From the NCBI GenBank assembly GCA_003134785.1, contig PLCN01000007.1:16443-80442 (forward strand): a DNA stretch of 64,000 nt, read 5' to 3'. Positions within the stretch are counted from its first letter, which is position 1. Each line of letters begins with the position of its first letter. The stretch is from Spartobacteria bacterium (lineage in GTDB: Bacteria; Verrucomicrobiota; Verrucomicrobiia; Chthoniobacterales; UBA10450). A program made the position numbers and the translations under genes. Below the pieces are notes generated by a model. The model saw only the letters and a program-made list of their open reading frames with translations. It searched no databases and was not told where the DNA came from. This document shows positions 17,122 to 25,877 of the stretch, piece by piece.

Positions 17122-17589
17122 TTAATCGTCGTCGTAGCCGATATGCGCCGTGAAAAGCTTCACAGACGCCAGCCACGTTCGGAAGAGTTCCTTGACCGCG
17201 CCCATGGAAGAACCGCCTTCCAGGTCGAGATCGGCCTCGAGCACCGGATCGCCCTCTTTGTCGATATAGGCACGCGTGTAGCGCTTATCCCGGTTCCATT
17301 CGTTAATCCGGGCAAGAGGGGTCTTATGCTTGAATGAGACGTAAAGTTGCAGGTTTTTTTTCTTGCTCAGAAGAAGCGTTTTGTAGCCTGCGAGCTGAAA
17401 GCGATAAGTCCCCTCCGACACATTGTCGTACTCGATTTTTAACGTCCCGAGGATTCGCTCGGTATCCGCGTAACTAATTTCTTTGATGACCTTGTCGTCT
17501 TGCGCACGCACGAACGGAGCGGACAAAAACAGAGCCGCGCAGCTGAAGGAGACGCCAAGAACCGGCAGACAGCGGTAACAGGTTTTCAT
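17122..17589 (-). CDS. Secreted YbjN-domain protein
   Basis: 155 aa from the ATG at 17589; the track start adds 23 residues before the signal peptide (LGVSFSCAALFLSAPFVRA). The mature part has the YbjN fold of the type III secretion chaperone-like group: ERILGTLKIEYDNVSEGTYRF, LLLSKKKNLQLYVSF, INEWNRDKRYTRAYID and VLEADLDLEGG. YbjN has been tied to motility and stress in enterobacteria, but those forms are cytoplasmic; this one appears exported. Convergent with the DUF421 gene. Confidence 0.8.
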   Translation of the reverse strand: MKTCYRCLPVLGVSFSCAALFLSAPFVRAQDDKVIKEISYADTERILGTLKIEYDNVSEGTYRFQLAGYKTLLLSKKKNLQLYVSFKHKTPLARINEWNRDKRYTRAYIDKEGDPVLEADLDLEGGSSMGAVKELFRTWLASVKLFTAHIGYDDD

Positions 17590-17650
17590 GGGACTATTGG
17601 CGCGATCTTTGTTCTCCCGTCCCGAGATAGCAAGTGAATTACTTACCTGA

Positions 17651-19165
17651 TTAGGCACTTCGATCAGCGGAGAATCCTCCGCGCCAGGCGAAGTAAACCG
17701 GGATGCCGGTCAGGACGAGTAGATAACCGATGCCGGAAGTCGTGGGCGCGAGATAAGCGAGGTCGACGATCAAAAAGGCGGCGAGAAGAACGGAGATGAT
17801 GGGAACGATTGGGTATCCCCAGGTCCGATAGGGGCGTTCGGCGGCGGCATTCTTTCGGCGTAGGACGATGACCGCTACAACCAGGAGCACGTAAAAGACA
17901 AGGTCGGCGGAGACGATGTATTCGAGTAACTGAGTGTAGACGTTGCCATAGCTGACCGCGCCGGTCGCCGGGTCGACGATCACAGTGCGAGGCAGAGTGA
18001 GAAAGGCGGCCCAAATTCCCTGCGCGATCAGCGCGGCGGCAGGAACACTTCGCGCATTGATGGTGCCGATGCGGCGGAAGAACAAACGGTCGCGCGCCAT
18101 CGCGTAATAAACACGCGCGCCGGCCAGGATGAGCCCGTTGTTGCAGCCGAAGGTGGAAATCATGATCGCGGCCGCCATCGCGAGCGCACCCGGATTGCCA
18201 AAGACGGAATTCATCGCGGCGACGGCTACGCGATTTTGCGGAGCGTGCTGGATTCCATCGAGCGGCAGCGTCGCGACGTAAGCGAGGTTCGCGAGGAGGT
18301 AAAGCACGACGACCAATCCGCAGCCGGCTAGGAGCGCGCGAGAGAGATTGCGGCCGGGATCCCGCACTTCACTTCCGATGAAGGTCACGTTCGTCCAGGC
18401 CGTTTGGGCGAAGAGCGGACCGACCATGGCTTTGCCAAAGAGCAACGCCAGCGCAAGCCCGCCGACGACGGTGAATCCAGGTTGCGCTAACTGCGGGCTC
18501 CAGCCGTTTTTCCACGAATCCCACCAGTCCCAGGAAAGCGCCGCGCTGTCCGCCTTCCAACCTAACGACAGGCCAATGACGATGAGCGCAAGAAGTGCCG
18601 CCGTTTTCGCGAAGGTAAAAGTGTTCTGGACAAACTTACCCGTCTCGAGGCCGCGCGTGTTTGTCCAGGTCAGCAATAGAATCAAGGCGACGGCTACGAG
18701 TTGTTCGGTGGAAAGACTGATGGCGTAGCCGCCGAAGAGATGCATTGGCCTAACGAGAAAATGATCCGTGGCGATAGCCGGCGCGAAGACCCCTACGAAC
18801 TTCGCGAAGGCAATTGCCACCGCGGCGATGGTGCCCGTTTGGATGACGAGAAAGAGCGTCCAGCCGAAAAGAAAACCAAGCGAAGGGCCGTAGGCTTCGC
18901 GGAGGAAAACATAAACTCCGCCGGCGCGCGGCATCATCGCGGCCAGCTCCGAGCAGCAGAGGGCGCCCGTGATCGTCATCAAGCCGGCTACGGCCCAAGC
19001 CAGGAGCAGCCAGCCGGGCGCGCCGCTCAGCCGCGCGGATTCGGCCGAGGTAATGAAGATGCCGGAGCCAATCATCGAGCCGACCACAATCATGGTCGCG
19101 TCGAGCGGGCCAAGACCGCGAACTAATTTCTGATTTTCGCCGCGCGATTGTTCAGCGTTTTGCAT
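17651..19165 (-). CDS. APC-family amino acid permease
   Basis: 504 aa inner-membrane transporter with about twelve hydrophobic helices. The first helix has the APC signature GPLDATMIVVGSMIGSGIFI, followed by AGAPGW-type loops and SELAAMMPRAGGVYVFLREAYG, the substrate-site segment of the superfamily. Later helices include GCNNGLILAGARVYYAMARD. LAT/APC-type permeases take up or exchange amino acids. It lies downstream of pxpBCA on the same strand, separated by a family B palindrome, so a role with 5-oxoproline or glutamate is possible but unproven. Confidence 0.92.
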   Translation of the reverse strand: MQNAEQSRGENQKLVRGLGPLDATMIVVGSMIGSGIFITSAESARLSGAPGWLLLAWAVAGLMTITGALCCSELAAMMPRAGGVYVFLREAYGPSLGFLFGWTLFLVIQTGTIAAVAIAFAKFVGVFAPAIATDHFLVRPMHLFGGYAISLSTEQLVAVALILLLTWTNTRGLETGKFVQNTFTFAKTAALLALIVIGLSLGWKADSAALSWDWWDSWKNGWSPQLAQPGFTVVGGLALALLFGKAMVGPLFAQTAWTNVTFIGSEVRDPGRNLSRALLAGCGLVVVLYLLANLAYVATLPLDGIQHAPQNRVAVAAMNSVFGNPGALAMAAAIMISTFGCNNGLILAGARVYYAMARDRLFFRRIGTINARSVPAAALIAQGIWAAFLTLPRTVIVDPATGAVSYGNVYTQLLEYIVSADLVFYVLLVVAVIVLRRKNAAAERPYRTWGYPIVPIISVLLAAFLIVDLAYLAPTTSGIGYLLVLTGIPVYFAWRGGFSADRSA

Positions 19166-19178
19166 GCGAGTCTAGATC

Positions 19179-19260
19179 TTTGGTAGGGCGAGACTCTGTC
19201 GAGCCGTCGGGTTGTGTAGCCGCGCTTTGATTCGGCTCGACAGAGTCTCGCCCTACCAAA
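19179..19260. repeat. Palindromic element, family B
   Basis: Perfect 28-nt arms (TTTGGTAGGGCGAGACTCTG and complement) around a 26-nt loop, exactly filling the gap between pxpA and the APC permease. Confidence 0.92.
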
Positions 19261-19268
19261 AGAAATAT

Positions 19269-20024
19269 TCATGGCGGTGGAGCAGGCGCGGCGATCAGAA
19301 CCTTTTCGAGTTCGAGGCGTTTCCGCAACTCGCGCACGAAGATGACCGCCTGCGGATTGTCGCCATGCACGCATACGGTGCCGGCCAAAACAGGAACATC
19401 CGTTCCATCTACGGCACGTACTTTCCCCTCGAGCAACATGCGGATAATGCGATCGGCGGCTTCGACCGGATCGTGCACAAACGCATCGGGGCGCGACCGC
19501 GGAACAAGCGAGCCACCCGCGAGATAATTGCGGTCGGCAAAAACTTCGGACGCGGTCTCTAGTCCAAGCTCAGTGGCAGCGTAATCGAGCTGGCTCCCGA
19601 CCGGTGCGAAGAGGATTGCTTTCGCGTCGAGGGTGAAGATGGCATTCGCGATCACATCGGCCAGCGCCCGGTCGCGCACGGCCATATTGTAAAGTGCGCC
19701 ATGAGGTTTGACGTGATTCATTCGCCCGCCCGCCGCGCGCGCCAGGGCTTGAAACGCTCCGACCTGATAAGCGACGTAGGAATAAACTTCAGCCGGTGGC
19801 ATCGCCATTTCGGTACGGCCAAAGTTTTCGCGATCGGGGAAACTTGGATGCGCACCCACCGCGACACCCCGTTGGAGTGCCGCTTGGATCGAAGCGAAAA
19901 TCGAGGCCGGATCGCCGGCGTGAAAACCGCAAGCGATGTTCGCGGAGCTAACCAGATCGAGAATTTCCTCATCGTGCCCCGCGCCCTCGCCGAGATCGGA
20001 ATTGAGATCGACGACGAGGTTCAT
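19269..20024 (-). CDS. pxpA: 5-oxoprolinase subunit A (LamB/YcsF family)
   Basis: 251 aa. PxpA with PxpB and PxpC forms the prokaryotic ATP-dependent 5-oxoprolinase, which opens pyroglutamate to glutamate in the cytoplasm. The family hallmark DLNSDLGEGAGHDEEILDLV opens the protein. SANIACGFHAGDP, VGAHPSFPDRENFGR, VKPHGALYN and VHGDNPQAV follow, all positions conserved in LamB/YcsF proteins. The ATG overlaps the pxpC stop by 4 bp (ATGA). It is the last gene of the operon and ends next to the family B element. Confidence 0.95.
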   Translation of the reverse strand: MNLVVDLNSDLGEGAGHDEEILDLVSSANIACGFHAGDPASIFASIQAALQRGVAVGAHPSFPDRENFGRTEMAMPPAEVYSYVAYQVGAFQALARAAGGRMNHVKPHGALYNMAVRDRALADVIANAIFTLDAKAILFAPVGSQLDYAATELGLETASEVFADRNYLAGGSLVPRSRPDAFVHDPVEAADRIIRMLLEGKVRAVDGTDVPVLAGTVCVHGDNPQAVIFVRELRKRLELEKVLIAAPAPPP

Positions 20025-21007
20025 GACCGTTGCAGGCTCAAGCCAACGCGGAAGCGCGCGAAATCATCCTCGCGTTCGCGCAAGAGCTGCTGCGCTTCGG
20101 CGAGCGAGACTTCGTGGAAACGAACGAGATCGCCGGCCCAAAGCTGCGCGGCAATCGGCAGGTCCACCGTAATCACGTGACCGATTTTCGGATAACCGCC
20201 GATGGTTTGGCAATCACCGAGCAAAAGAATCGGCTTTCCGTTCGGCGGAACTTGCAGTGTCCCCGGAGCGACCGCTTCCGAAAGCAGATCGCTTGCATTC
20301 ACACGCTCCAAGTTCGATCCATCGAGCCGGGCGCCCATGCGATCGGAATCAAGCGTGACCGTGAAGGGTTCGCCGACCAATGCCGTTTGGGCCGCGGGAG
20401 TAAAGCGCGTCCAATCCGGTCCACGCAGGATTCGCAGAAAACGGTCTCGTTGCGCCGTCGTGACCCAGGCGGACGACGCAGTCCACTCCGCAATTTTCCG
20501 GTCGCCAAACATCTCCGCCATGCGAGCTGGTGAGATCGCTGGATCTCCGAGCTGAAGCGTATCGCCATCGCGAAGCGTCCGCCCTTCATGGCCGCCGAAA
20601 TTTCCGCGCAGATCGGTCGAGCGACTGCCGAGAACCAGTGGCACATCGATCCCGCCGGAAATCGCCAGCCATGCGCGTGAGCCCGCGTTCGGCGCGGTCA
20701 TAATCAACTCTTCGCCCTTCGTGATCAGACCCGCATGACCCGGCGGAAGATCGGCGGCACCAATCCGAACGGTGAACGCGCCACCACACCAGGCCACCAC
20801 GCGCTGATCTTCAAACCGCAACCGCAGTTTCCCTAAAGTCGCTTCGAGACCGGCGGCGTTGTCTTCATTGCCGACCAACGCGTTTGCCACGCGCATCGCA
20901 TGCGCGTCGAGCGCGCCTCCAATCGAAACACCGGATTGTCGGAAGCCCGCTCGACCCAGGTCCTGGACGGAGGTCAGAAAACCGGCGGACTGAATAAAGG
21001 CGTTCAC
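20021..21007 (-). CDS. pxpC: 5-oxoprolinase subunit C (biotin-dependent carboxyltransferase-like)
   Basis: 328 aa from the GTG at 21007, which overlaps the pxpB stop as GTGA; the track start 43 codons upstream lies inside pxpB and its residues do not fit the family. Typical KipA/PxpC motifs: VQDLGRAGFRQSGVSIGGAL (residues ~12-31), ANALVGNEDNAAGLEAT, AWLAISGGIDVPLVLGSRST, FTVTLDSDRMGARLDG, PPNGKPILLLGDCQTIGGYP. It works with PxpB, which it contacts directly. The 4-bp overlaps on both sides indicate translational coupling. Confidence 0.94.
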   Translation of the reverse strand: MNAFIQSAGFLTSVQDLGRAGFRQSGVSIGGALDAHAMRVANALVGNEDNAAGLEATLGKLRLRFEDQRVVAWCGGAFTVRIGAADLPPGHAGLITKGEELIMTAPNAGSRAWLAISGGIDVPLVLGSRSTDLRGNFGGHEGRTLRDGDTLQLGDPAISPARMAEMFGDRKIAEWTASSAWVTTAQRDRFLRILRGPDWTRFTPAAQTALVGEPFTVTLDSDRMGARLDGSNLERVNASDLLSEAVAPGTLQVPPNGKPILLLGDCQTIGGYPKIGHVITVDLPIAAQLWAGDLVRFHEVSLAEAQQLLREREDDFARFRVGLSLQRS

Positions 21008-21714
21008 GGCGAAAATGAATCGAATTCTTTCCTCGAAATTTCTCGGAACCGGACTCGATCTCCTGCCTGAAGCATCGTGGGAGGGTCGCAGTGAACGTCG
21101 AACAACCGAAGCGGTGTGCGCCCGATCAAATTCCAACCGCCGGGCGAAGTTCGCGGATAGATCCCCGTTTGCCCGCCGCCGATTCCAACCGAACCAGCGG
21201 GCACTTCCTTGCGTGGAGCGGCGCGCCGCGGGGTCGCGAGTTCCGGTGGCAGCCCGCTCAGAAACGGAAAGCCAGCGATGAATCCCACACAGCTAACACG
21301 ATAAGCCCCGCTCGCATGCCGGCGGATTACTTCGGCCTCAGCCAGATCAGTCACCCGAGCCACATCACCGAGATCGGGCGCCAACCCGCGATCGTAACAA
21401 ACCGGAATCTCGATCAGCGGCGCTTCGATTTCGGCTTCGTTTTCAAAAGATGACGCGTTTAAGATGCTCTGGATTTTTGCGCTGAGAAAATCGAACGGCG
21501 CTTGATCGGAATCGGCGGATTCGATTCGGGCCGGATCATAAAAAACCCCGATCGTTGTGTAGGCAGGCGCCAGCTCGGTCACGCCCGGAATTGCCGCGGC
21601 CTTGAGATAGCCGAGAGCGGCAAGCACCGCATTCAAGGACGCTTCAGGATCACGCGCAAAATCATCGACGACGCGTATGATCAGCGCGGAGTCTCCGAGC
21701 GGCTCGATTCGCAT
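21004..21714 (-). CDS. pxpB: 5-oxoprolinase subunit B (KipI-like)
   Basis: 236 aa, the first gene of the pxpB-pxpC-pxpA operon. It has the allophanate-hydrolase-subunit-1 fold: RIEPLGDSALIIRVVD at the start, ELAPAYTTIGVFYDP in the middle, then IPVCYDRGLAPDLGDVARV, SCVGFIAGFPFLSGLP and VGIGGGQTGIYPRTSPGGWN. All are standard PxpB/KipI blocks. The first residue is the ATG just upstream of RIEPLGD. A degenerate family A half lies 10 bp upstream of the start, so any promoter must be within or beyond it. Confidence 0.94.
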   Translation of the reverse strand: MRIEPLGDSALIIRVVDDFARDPEASLNAVLAALGYLKAAAIPGVTELAPAYTTIGVFYDPARIESADSDQAPFDFLSAKIQSILNASSFENEAEIEAPLIEIPVCYDRGLAPDLGDVARVTDLAEAEVIRRHASGAYRVSCVGFIAGFPFLSGLPPELATPRRAAPRKEVPAGSVGIGGGQTGIYPRTSPGGWNLIGRTPLRLFDVHCDPPTMLQAGDRVRFREISRKEFDSFSP

Positions 21715-21723
21715 GATTGCGTA

Positions 21724-21747
21724 CTGTAGCGGCGGCCGTCTATCGCT
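21724..21747. repeat. Degenerate family A half copy
   Basis: CTGTAGCGGCGGCCGTCTAT matches the left arm of the 55312 element. It lies between pxpB and the small membrane gene and contains that gene's TAG stop. Confidence 0.55.
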
Positions 21748-22024
21748 GCACTGCGTTACCGGACGAGTCTTCCGCCGAAACCGCCACAGCCACGTCCTTC
21801 ACCGATTCCTTAATCTTTTCGACCGAAGGATGAACCTCTCGAAGCATATCATGCTCCGCCTCGGATAACTGCTCGATCCGTTTCGTTACGGCGTGCAACT
21901 CCTGCAGCATGGTTTCCTGACGGGAGGAGAGCCGATGCATCCACCAGAAGCAGACCACCCAACAGCCGGTGCCGACCCAGCCGAGGATAAGTGCGATTGT
22001 CTGCATATCGAAGCGCGTGTTCAT
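21740..22024 (-). CDS. Small membrane protein with coiled-coil tail, unknown function
   Basis: 94 aa. One N-terminal membrane helix (IALILGWVGTGCWVVCFWWM) is followed by a charged, probably coiled-coil region with heptad-like spacing (MLQELHAVTKRIEQLSEAEHD, VEKIKESVKDVAVAV). GAGGA sits 7 bp before the ATG at 22024, supporting that start. The stop lies inside a family A half copy. Same strand as pxpBCA and directly upstream of it. No family recognised. Confidence 0.65.
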   Translation of the reverse strand: MNTRFDMQTIALILGWVGTGCWVVCFWWMHRLSSRQETMLQELHAVTKRIEQLSEAEHDMLREVHPSVEKIKESVKDVAVAVSAEDSSGNAVQR

Positions 22025-22115
22025 GCAGCGATCCTCGCTCGTGATTTGATATGTCGTCTCATCCGGATAAGAGGAAGGGAATTAATCGCCGCGCTTTGCG
22101 CGAAAGCCAACTCCA

Positions 22116-22727
22116 ATGAACTGCCTCATCCCCCTCGCCATGAACCTCGCGGGAATGCTCTTGATCTATTCGCTGATGGCTCTGGCACTCGCCCGGCTGA
22201 GCTGGCGCGGGCGCGGCATCGTCCCCCCACTCGCGACGATAATGATCGCTGGTCTTTTTTGGAGCGCACCAGCAACCCTGGCTGGAAAAATCTTCGGCCC
22301 GGTTTCCTACTCGCTCTGGTTTGGCAACTGGCTCATCTCCGGGTTCAGCGTCGTCATCCTTTGTCAGACCGTGCGCTGGATTCCGCGACAACTGGAAGAT
22401 ACGGCGCGGCTCGATGGATGTGGCTGGTTCGGGACCTATTATCATATCGTTTTACCACTCGTTAGGCGCGAGCTTGCGCTAATCGCGTTTTTGACCTTGA
22501 TGGGAACATCAGGCCTGTGTTGGGCCGCTCTCACCATGCGTGGTGGCCCCTATGCCTTTCAGCCGCCATGGTTCGCCTGGTTGTCGCCGATCTCGATCGA
22601 CGGCGAATCCAATCCAACCCTGGCCCTCTTTCTGGGCGAGATCGTCGCCAGCTCCATAGTCTTAACCCTGCCGGTGATGTTGGTCTTCCTTTTCGCGAAA
22701 CGTGCTCTGTCCCCGTCACCGCGCTAG
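22116..22727 (+). CDS. Orphan ABC-transporter permease-like protein
   Basis: 203 aa with about five membrane helices. Near residues 93-120 is EDTARLDGCGWFGTYYHIVL followed by PLV, which matches the EAA loop (EAA...DGA.....F..I.LP) of binding-protein-dependent importer permeases of the MalG type. The N-terminal region is shorter than usual (about 280 aa in the family). No ATPase, binding protein or second permease lies nearby. It may be a remnant, a partner of distant genes, or a repurposed helix bundle. Confidence 0.65.
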   Translation: MNCLIPLAMNLAGMLLIYSLMALALARLSWRGRGIVPPLATIMIAGLFWSAPATLAGKIFGPVSYSLWFGNWLISGFSVVILCQTVRWIPRQLEDTARLDGCGWFGTYYHIVLPLVRRELALIAFLTLMGTSGLCWAALTMRGGPYAFQPPWFAWLSPISIDGESNPTLALFLGEIVASSIVLTLPVMLVFLFAKRALSPSPR

Positions 22728-22795
22728 GATGCCAGATAGGAGCGATTGACCCCAATCGCCCGCGGTCGGTTCGGCGAACCGCCCTTACTTCCCCG

Positions 22796-23395
22796 TCAGT
22801 TCAGGTGGATCGCTTCGATCTGAATATCGACTGCGACATCGTTCCCGATCATCGAGACGGCTTCGATGCTCCTGCTCCATGCTAGTCCAAACTCGCTGCG
22901 TTTGATCGGCGCTGTCGTGATGCGCCAACGGCTAGTTTGATTTTCGGCCGCTCCGAGCAATTGCGCGTGAAGTGTGATCGTGCGCGTCACGCCATGCATT
23001 GTCAGATCTCCAATGATGTCGCCGGAGCTCGGACCAGTCTGCTTCACGCGGCGGCTTTTGAAGGTGATCTCCGGATATTTGCCGACGTTAAAAAAATCGT
23101 CGCCGCGCAGATGCTCGTCGCGCTTCGCAATCGCGGTGTCGATACTCGCCGCCTGAATCGTGGCGATGACGGAGGATTTTTCCTGATGCTCCCGATTGAC
23201 TTCGATTGTTCCGCTGAACTTCGTGAACTTGCCTTTGGCAGTTCCGAGCATATGTCGAACCTTGAAGTCAATCGTGGACTGTGCCAGATCGGATTTGAAA
23301 GTCTCGTTCGCGCGAACGCTGGAGATACCGACGGCCAGAGACAGGCCGGCCGCGAGCAGCAGAGTAGACGTTTTCACAGGCAAAGGTCGTTCCAC
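22796..23395 (-). CDS. YceI-family protein
   Basis: 199 aa with a signal peptide (TLLLAAGLSLAVGISSVRA). The YceI lipocalin-like barrel is clear: STIDFKVRHMLGTAKGKFTKF, VIATIQAASIDTAIAKRDEHL, NVGKYPEITFKSR, GDLTMHGVTRTITLHA and RSEFGLAW. YceI proteins bind polyisoprenoid-like lipids in the periplasm. A GTG at codon 7 (VKTSTLL) is an alternative start. A family C element lies upstream. Confidence 0.92.
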   Translation of the reverse strand: MERPLPVKTSTLLLAAGLSLAVGISSVRANETFKSDLAQSTIDFKVRHMLGTAKGKFTKFSGTIEVNREHQEKSSVIATIQAASIDTAIAKRDEHLRGDDFFNVGKYPEITFKSRRVKQTGPSSGDIIGDLTMHGVTRTITLHAQLLGAAENQTSRWRITTAPIKRSEFGLAWSRSIEAVSMIGNDVAVDIQIEAIHLN

Positions 23396-23479
23396 CGTCC
23401 ATCCCGTGGCAAATCGGCGAAGGTAACAGCGGCGTTACCTTGCGAGTTAGACAGACCGACGACGAGTCAAAGCGCTTTT

Positions 23480-23614
23480 TGTAGCCGCTTCGCTGCGAAG
23501 CGCGGTAGATGCGTCGCATTCAATCGTCCACCCGCCTTAGCCTTGGGGCCAACCAACACGCCGCCCACCCGCCTCCGCCTCGCTTCGGCGCGGCAAGCAG
23601 GGCGGCAGCTACAG
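23480..23614. repeat. Palindromic element, family C, long copy
   Basis: The left end GTAGCCGCTTCGCTGCGAAGCG contains a hairpin (CGCTTCGC/GCGAAGCG). The right end is GGCGGCAGCTACAG. The recO stop TAG (23611-23609) lies inside the right end. Confidence 0.75.
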
Positions 23615-24157
23615 AAGCGCCGCGAGTGCCTTGCGCAAGTCCGCGCGCGAGCTCGGCAGCCGCCCGAAGAGATTTGCCAGCGCCATCGCGGGATCGCTCT
23701 TGAGCATCTTGGTGTCGTGGACGCCGGCGATTCGCGCCAGCTCAGTTTCGAAGTGGAGCATCGCGCGAAGGTTCGGGTCCTTCGCGCTCAGATAAGTGAA
23801 AGCGCGCCGAAGCAGCGCGAATAGCTCCGGCTCGTGATGGTCGGACTCGGTGCAGATCTCGATCAACTCCACGAAATAAGATGCGGCCTGCGTCCGCCGA
23901 AAATTTTCGCGAATACCGCCGAAAGGATTCTTCAACGCAACTTCCGTCAGCGTATGCAAGTTCGACTTCCTGCTGCGCGCGATCTGGATTTCTGCTTCGA
24001 AGAACAGATCCAGTTTTCCCGCGAATGGACTTTTCGCGCGCCGGGCGCCGCGCGCGACGGTCTGGATGCAGCCTAACGATTCCGTGCACCACGAGATGAT
24101 AAGACTCGTGTCGCTCAGCTTTCGCTTACGAAGCAGAATGGCCGTGGTACTTTCCAT
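23609..24157 (-). CDS. recO: DNA repair protein RecO
   Basis: 182 aa from the ATG at 24157. RecO loads RecA with RecF/RecR in recombinational repair. The N-terminal OB fold reads AILLRKRKLSDTSLIISWCT then GCIQTVARGARRAKSPFAGKLDLF. The helical part has AASYFVELIEICTESDHHEPELFALL and LRAMLHFETELARIAG. It is short compared with about 240 aa for E. coli RecO and lacks the C-terminal zinc-binding region. The stop codon is supplied by a family C repeat, so the 3' end may have been remodelled by it. Still probably functional. Confidence 0.88.
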   Translation of the reverse strand: MESTTAILLRKRKLSDTSLIISWCTESLGCIQTVARGARRAKSPFAGKLDLFFEAEIQIARSRKSNLHTLTEVALKNPFGGIRENFRRTQAASYFVELIEICTESDHHEPELFALLRRAFTYLSAKDPNLRAMLHFETELARIAGVHDTKMLKSDPAMALANLFGRLPSSRADLRKALAALL

Positions 24158-24172
24158 CGACGGCAAAGGAAT

Positions 24173-24227
24173 AGACAGGATTAACGGGATTCACAGATTG
24201 GTTCTCCTCATCCTGTTAATCCTGTCT
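24173..24227. repeat. Palindromic element, family D (short variant)
   Basis: Arms AGACAGGATTAAC (24173-24185) and GTTAATCCTGTCT (24215-24227) are perfect complements around 29 nt. It lies between recO and the GT39 gene. Confidence 0.8.
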
Positions 24228-24281
24228 GTCTAAATTCGATGTTGTTCCAACAGTTTCGACGAGGCGAAATAAACGCGGCAG

Positions 24282-25844
24282 TCAATCCCACTTCTTCATC
24301 TTCGGCCAAAGCGCTGGCAGAGGAGCGTTCAGGTCGCGGCAGACAAAGATTTGGAAGTGCTCGTCGCGCCGCGAGTACGGATGGTAGGTTCGGCCAGCGG
24401 ACTCCACGCTGGCGAAGTGTTCTCGATCACCCGTGCCATCGCTGCCGAGCACGATCACGCTTTCGCCGGTGTAATCGCGCGGGCCCCAATACCAATAGTT
24501 TTGATGATTGCTGATCGCCTTCGGCAGCCCGTATTTTTTCCCGAAGAAATCGATCGCTCCCGCCTGGCCGTAACTGTTGGCAAAGATCGCGGTCACCGCG
24601 CGTTGCTCGGGCGGCAGCGCGTTATAGACGCGCGCCACTTCCCGCGCCATTTCCTTCCAGCCAAACTCATCGGCGAAATATTGCGGCAAGGGACCAGTCG
24701 GCTGGTTCTCGGCCTTGGGCGGCTCGAGCCCGATCGCTTTTTGATAACGGATATAAGTCTCGGCGCGCAGAACGGGCGACACCGTTGGCGCAAGCAAACA
24801 AGTCGCGGCCACGATCAACCCAACGTAAATGCCGCGGCTCCACCGGGCCCTTTCGCGAGTCATCTTTTCAAACGCGATCGCGCCGGCCGCGAAGAGCATT
24901 GGATATGCGGCGGAGAGATAATAATTTTTCCCTTTCAAAACAATGAAGGCGCCAAGCATTAAGACATAAGTCCAACCGAGGATCCGATAGCGGCTGCCAT
25001 CCCGATTCAAGAACAGCCAGCCAATACCGCCGAGCCAGAGCGGAAACAGAATCGGATTCATCAGCATGGCTTGGTCCGCGACGAAAGCGATCGGACCGCG
25101 CACCACGTCTCGTCCAGTGCCGCGAATATTCTGCATTAATTCGAGGAACGGAAAGTTGTGCCGAATCAGCCAGATCAAGTTTGGGAGAAAGATCAGGAGC
25201 GAGCAAAAAGCTCCGAGCCAGATCCAGGCGTTCGAGAGAAAACGGCGCTGCGGTGTGAGGAGCAACGCAACAAAAACCGCCAGGGCGAAAAAGGCAGTGG
25301 TGTATTTATTTTCCATCCCGAGCCCGAGGAGAACGCCGAACCAAAGCCAGTAATGCGGGTCGCTTCGATTGATCGCGCGGACGATGCACCAGACACATCC
25401 GAGCCAGATGAGCGGCTCGAAGGCGTTCATTGTCATCCAATGATGGAGCAGCAGGTAAACGGGAGCGGCTATGACCGCGAGGGCCGCGAGGGCCTGGGCA
25501 AAAACACCCCCGCCCATTTCGCGCGCCAGCTTTCCGGTTAACCAAACCGTCGCGGCGCCCGCGAGCGCAGGCAGCAGACGCAAGCCGATGAGCGATTCGC
25601 CGAAAAGGTGGCGCGCAATCCAAGTGATGAAAGCGATCAGCGGCGGCTGATCGACGTAACCGAAATCCAGATGCTCGGAGCAGGCGAGATAATACAGCTC
25701 GTCGCGAAAAATTCCGTAACGGCCGGCGGTGAGAAGATGAAAAATAAATTTTGCGGCCGCCAGTAACAACACGATGCCAGGACCGGAAAGAAAACCCGAA
25801 GCGGCGGGCGGTCCGGCACGCGTGAGGTGAATCGCCCTTTCCAT
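24282..25844 (-). CDS. GT39-type glycosyltransferase (ArnT/PMT-like)
   Basis: 520 aa integral membrane protein with about 11-12 helices. The N-terminal periplasmic loop after helix 1 holds the family signature FRDELYYLACSEHLDFGYVD followed by QPPLIAFI, with the catalytic acidic residues. WLTGKLAREMGGGVFAQALA, GMENKYTTAFFALAVF and a C-terminal soluble part (NSYGQAGAIDFFGKKYGLP, HFQIFVCRDLNAPL) follow. Such enzymes move a sugar from an undecaprenyl or dolichyl phosphate carrier to lipid or protein outside the membrane. Acceptor unknown. Confidence 0.88.
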   Translation of the reverse strand: MERAIHLTRAGPPAASGFLSGPGIVLLLAAAKFIFHLLTAGRYGIFRDELYYLACSEHLDFGYVDQPPLIAFITWIARHLFGESLIGLRLLPALAGAATVWLTGKLAREMGGGVFAQALAALAVIAAPVYLLLHHWMTMNAFEPLIWLGCVWCIVRAINRSDPHYWLWFGVLLGLGMENKYTTAFFALAVFVALLLTPQRRFLSNAWIWLGAFCSLLIFLPNLIWLIRHNFPFLELMQNIRGTGRDVVRGPIAFVADQAMLMNPILFPLWLGGIGWLFLNRDGSRYRILGWTYVLMLGAFIVLKGKNYYLSAAYPMLFAAGAIAFEKMTRERARWSRGIYVGLIVAATCLLAPTVSPVLRAETYIRYQKAIGLEPPKAENQPTGPLPQYFADEFGWKEMAREVARVYNALPPEQRAVTAIFANSYGQAGAIDFFGKKYGLPKAISNHQNYWYWGPRDYTGESVIVLGSDGTGDREHFASVESAGRTYHPYSRRDEHFQIFVCRDLNAPLPALWPKMKKWD

Positions 25845-25877
25845 GTCAGTGGCGCGGTCGGTGAAAACGCGAGGCCG

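Noticed and set aside
22937-23824. 295-aa plus-strand ORF over YceI and recO
   Set aside because: Spans two real minus-strand genes and a repeat; composition is shadow-like.
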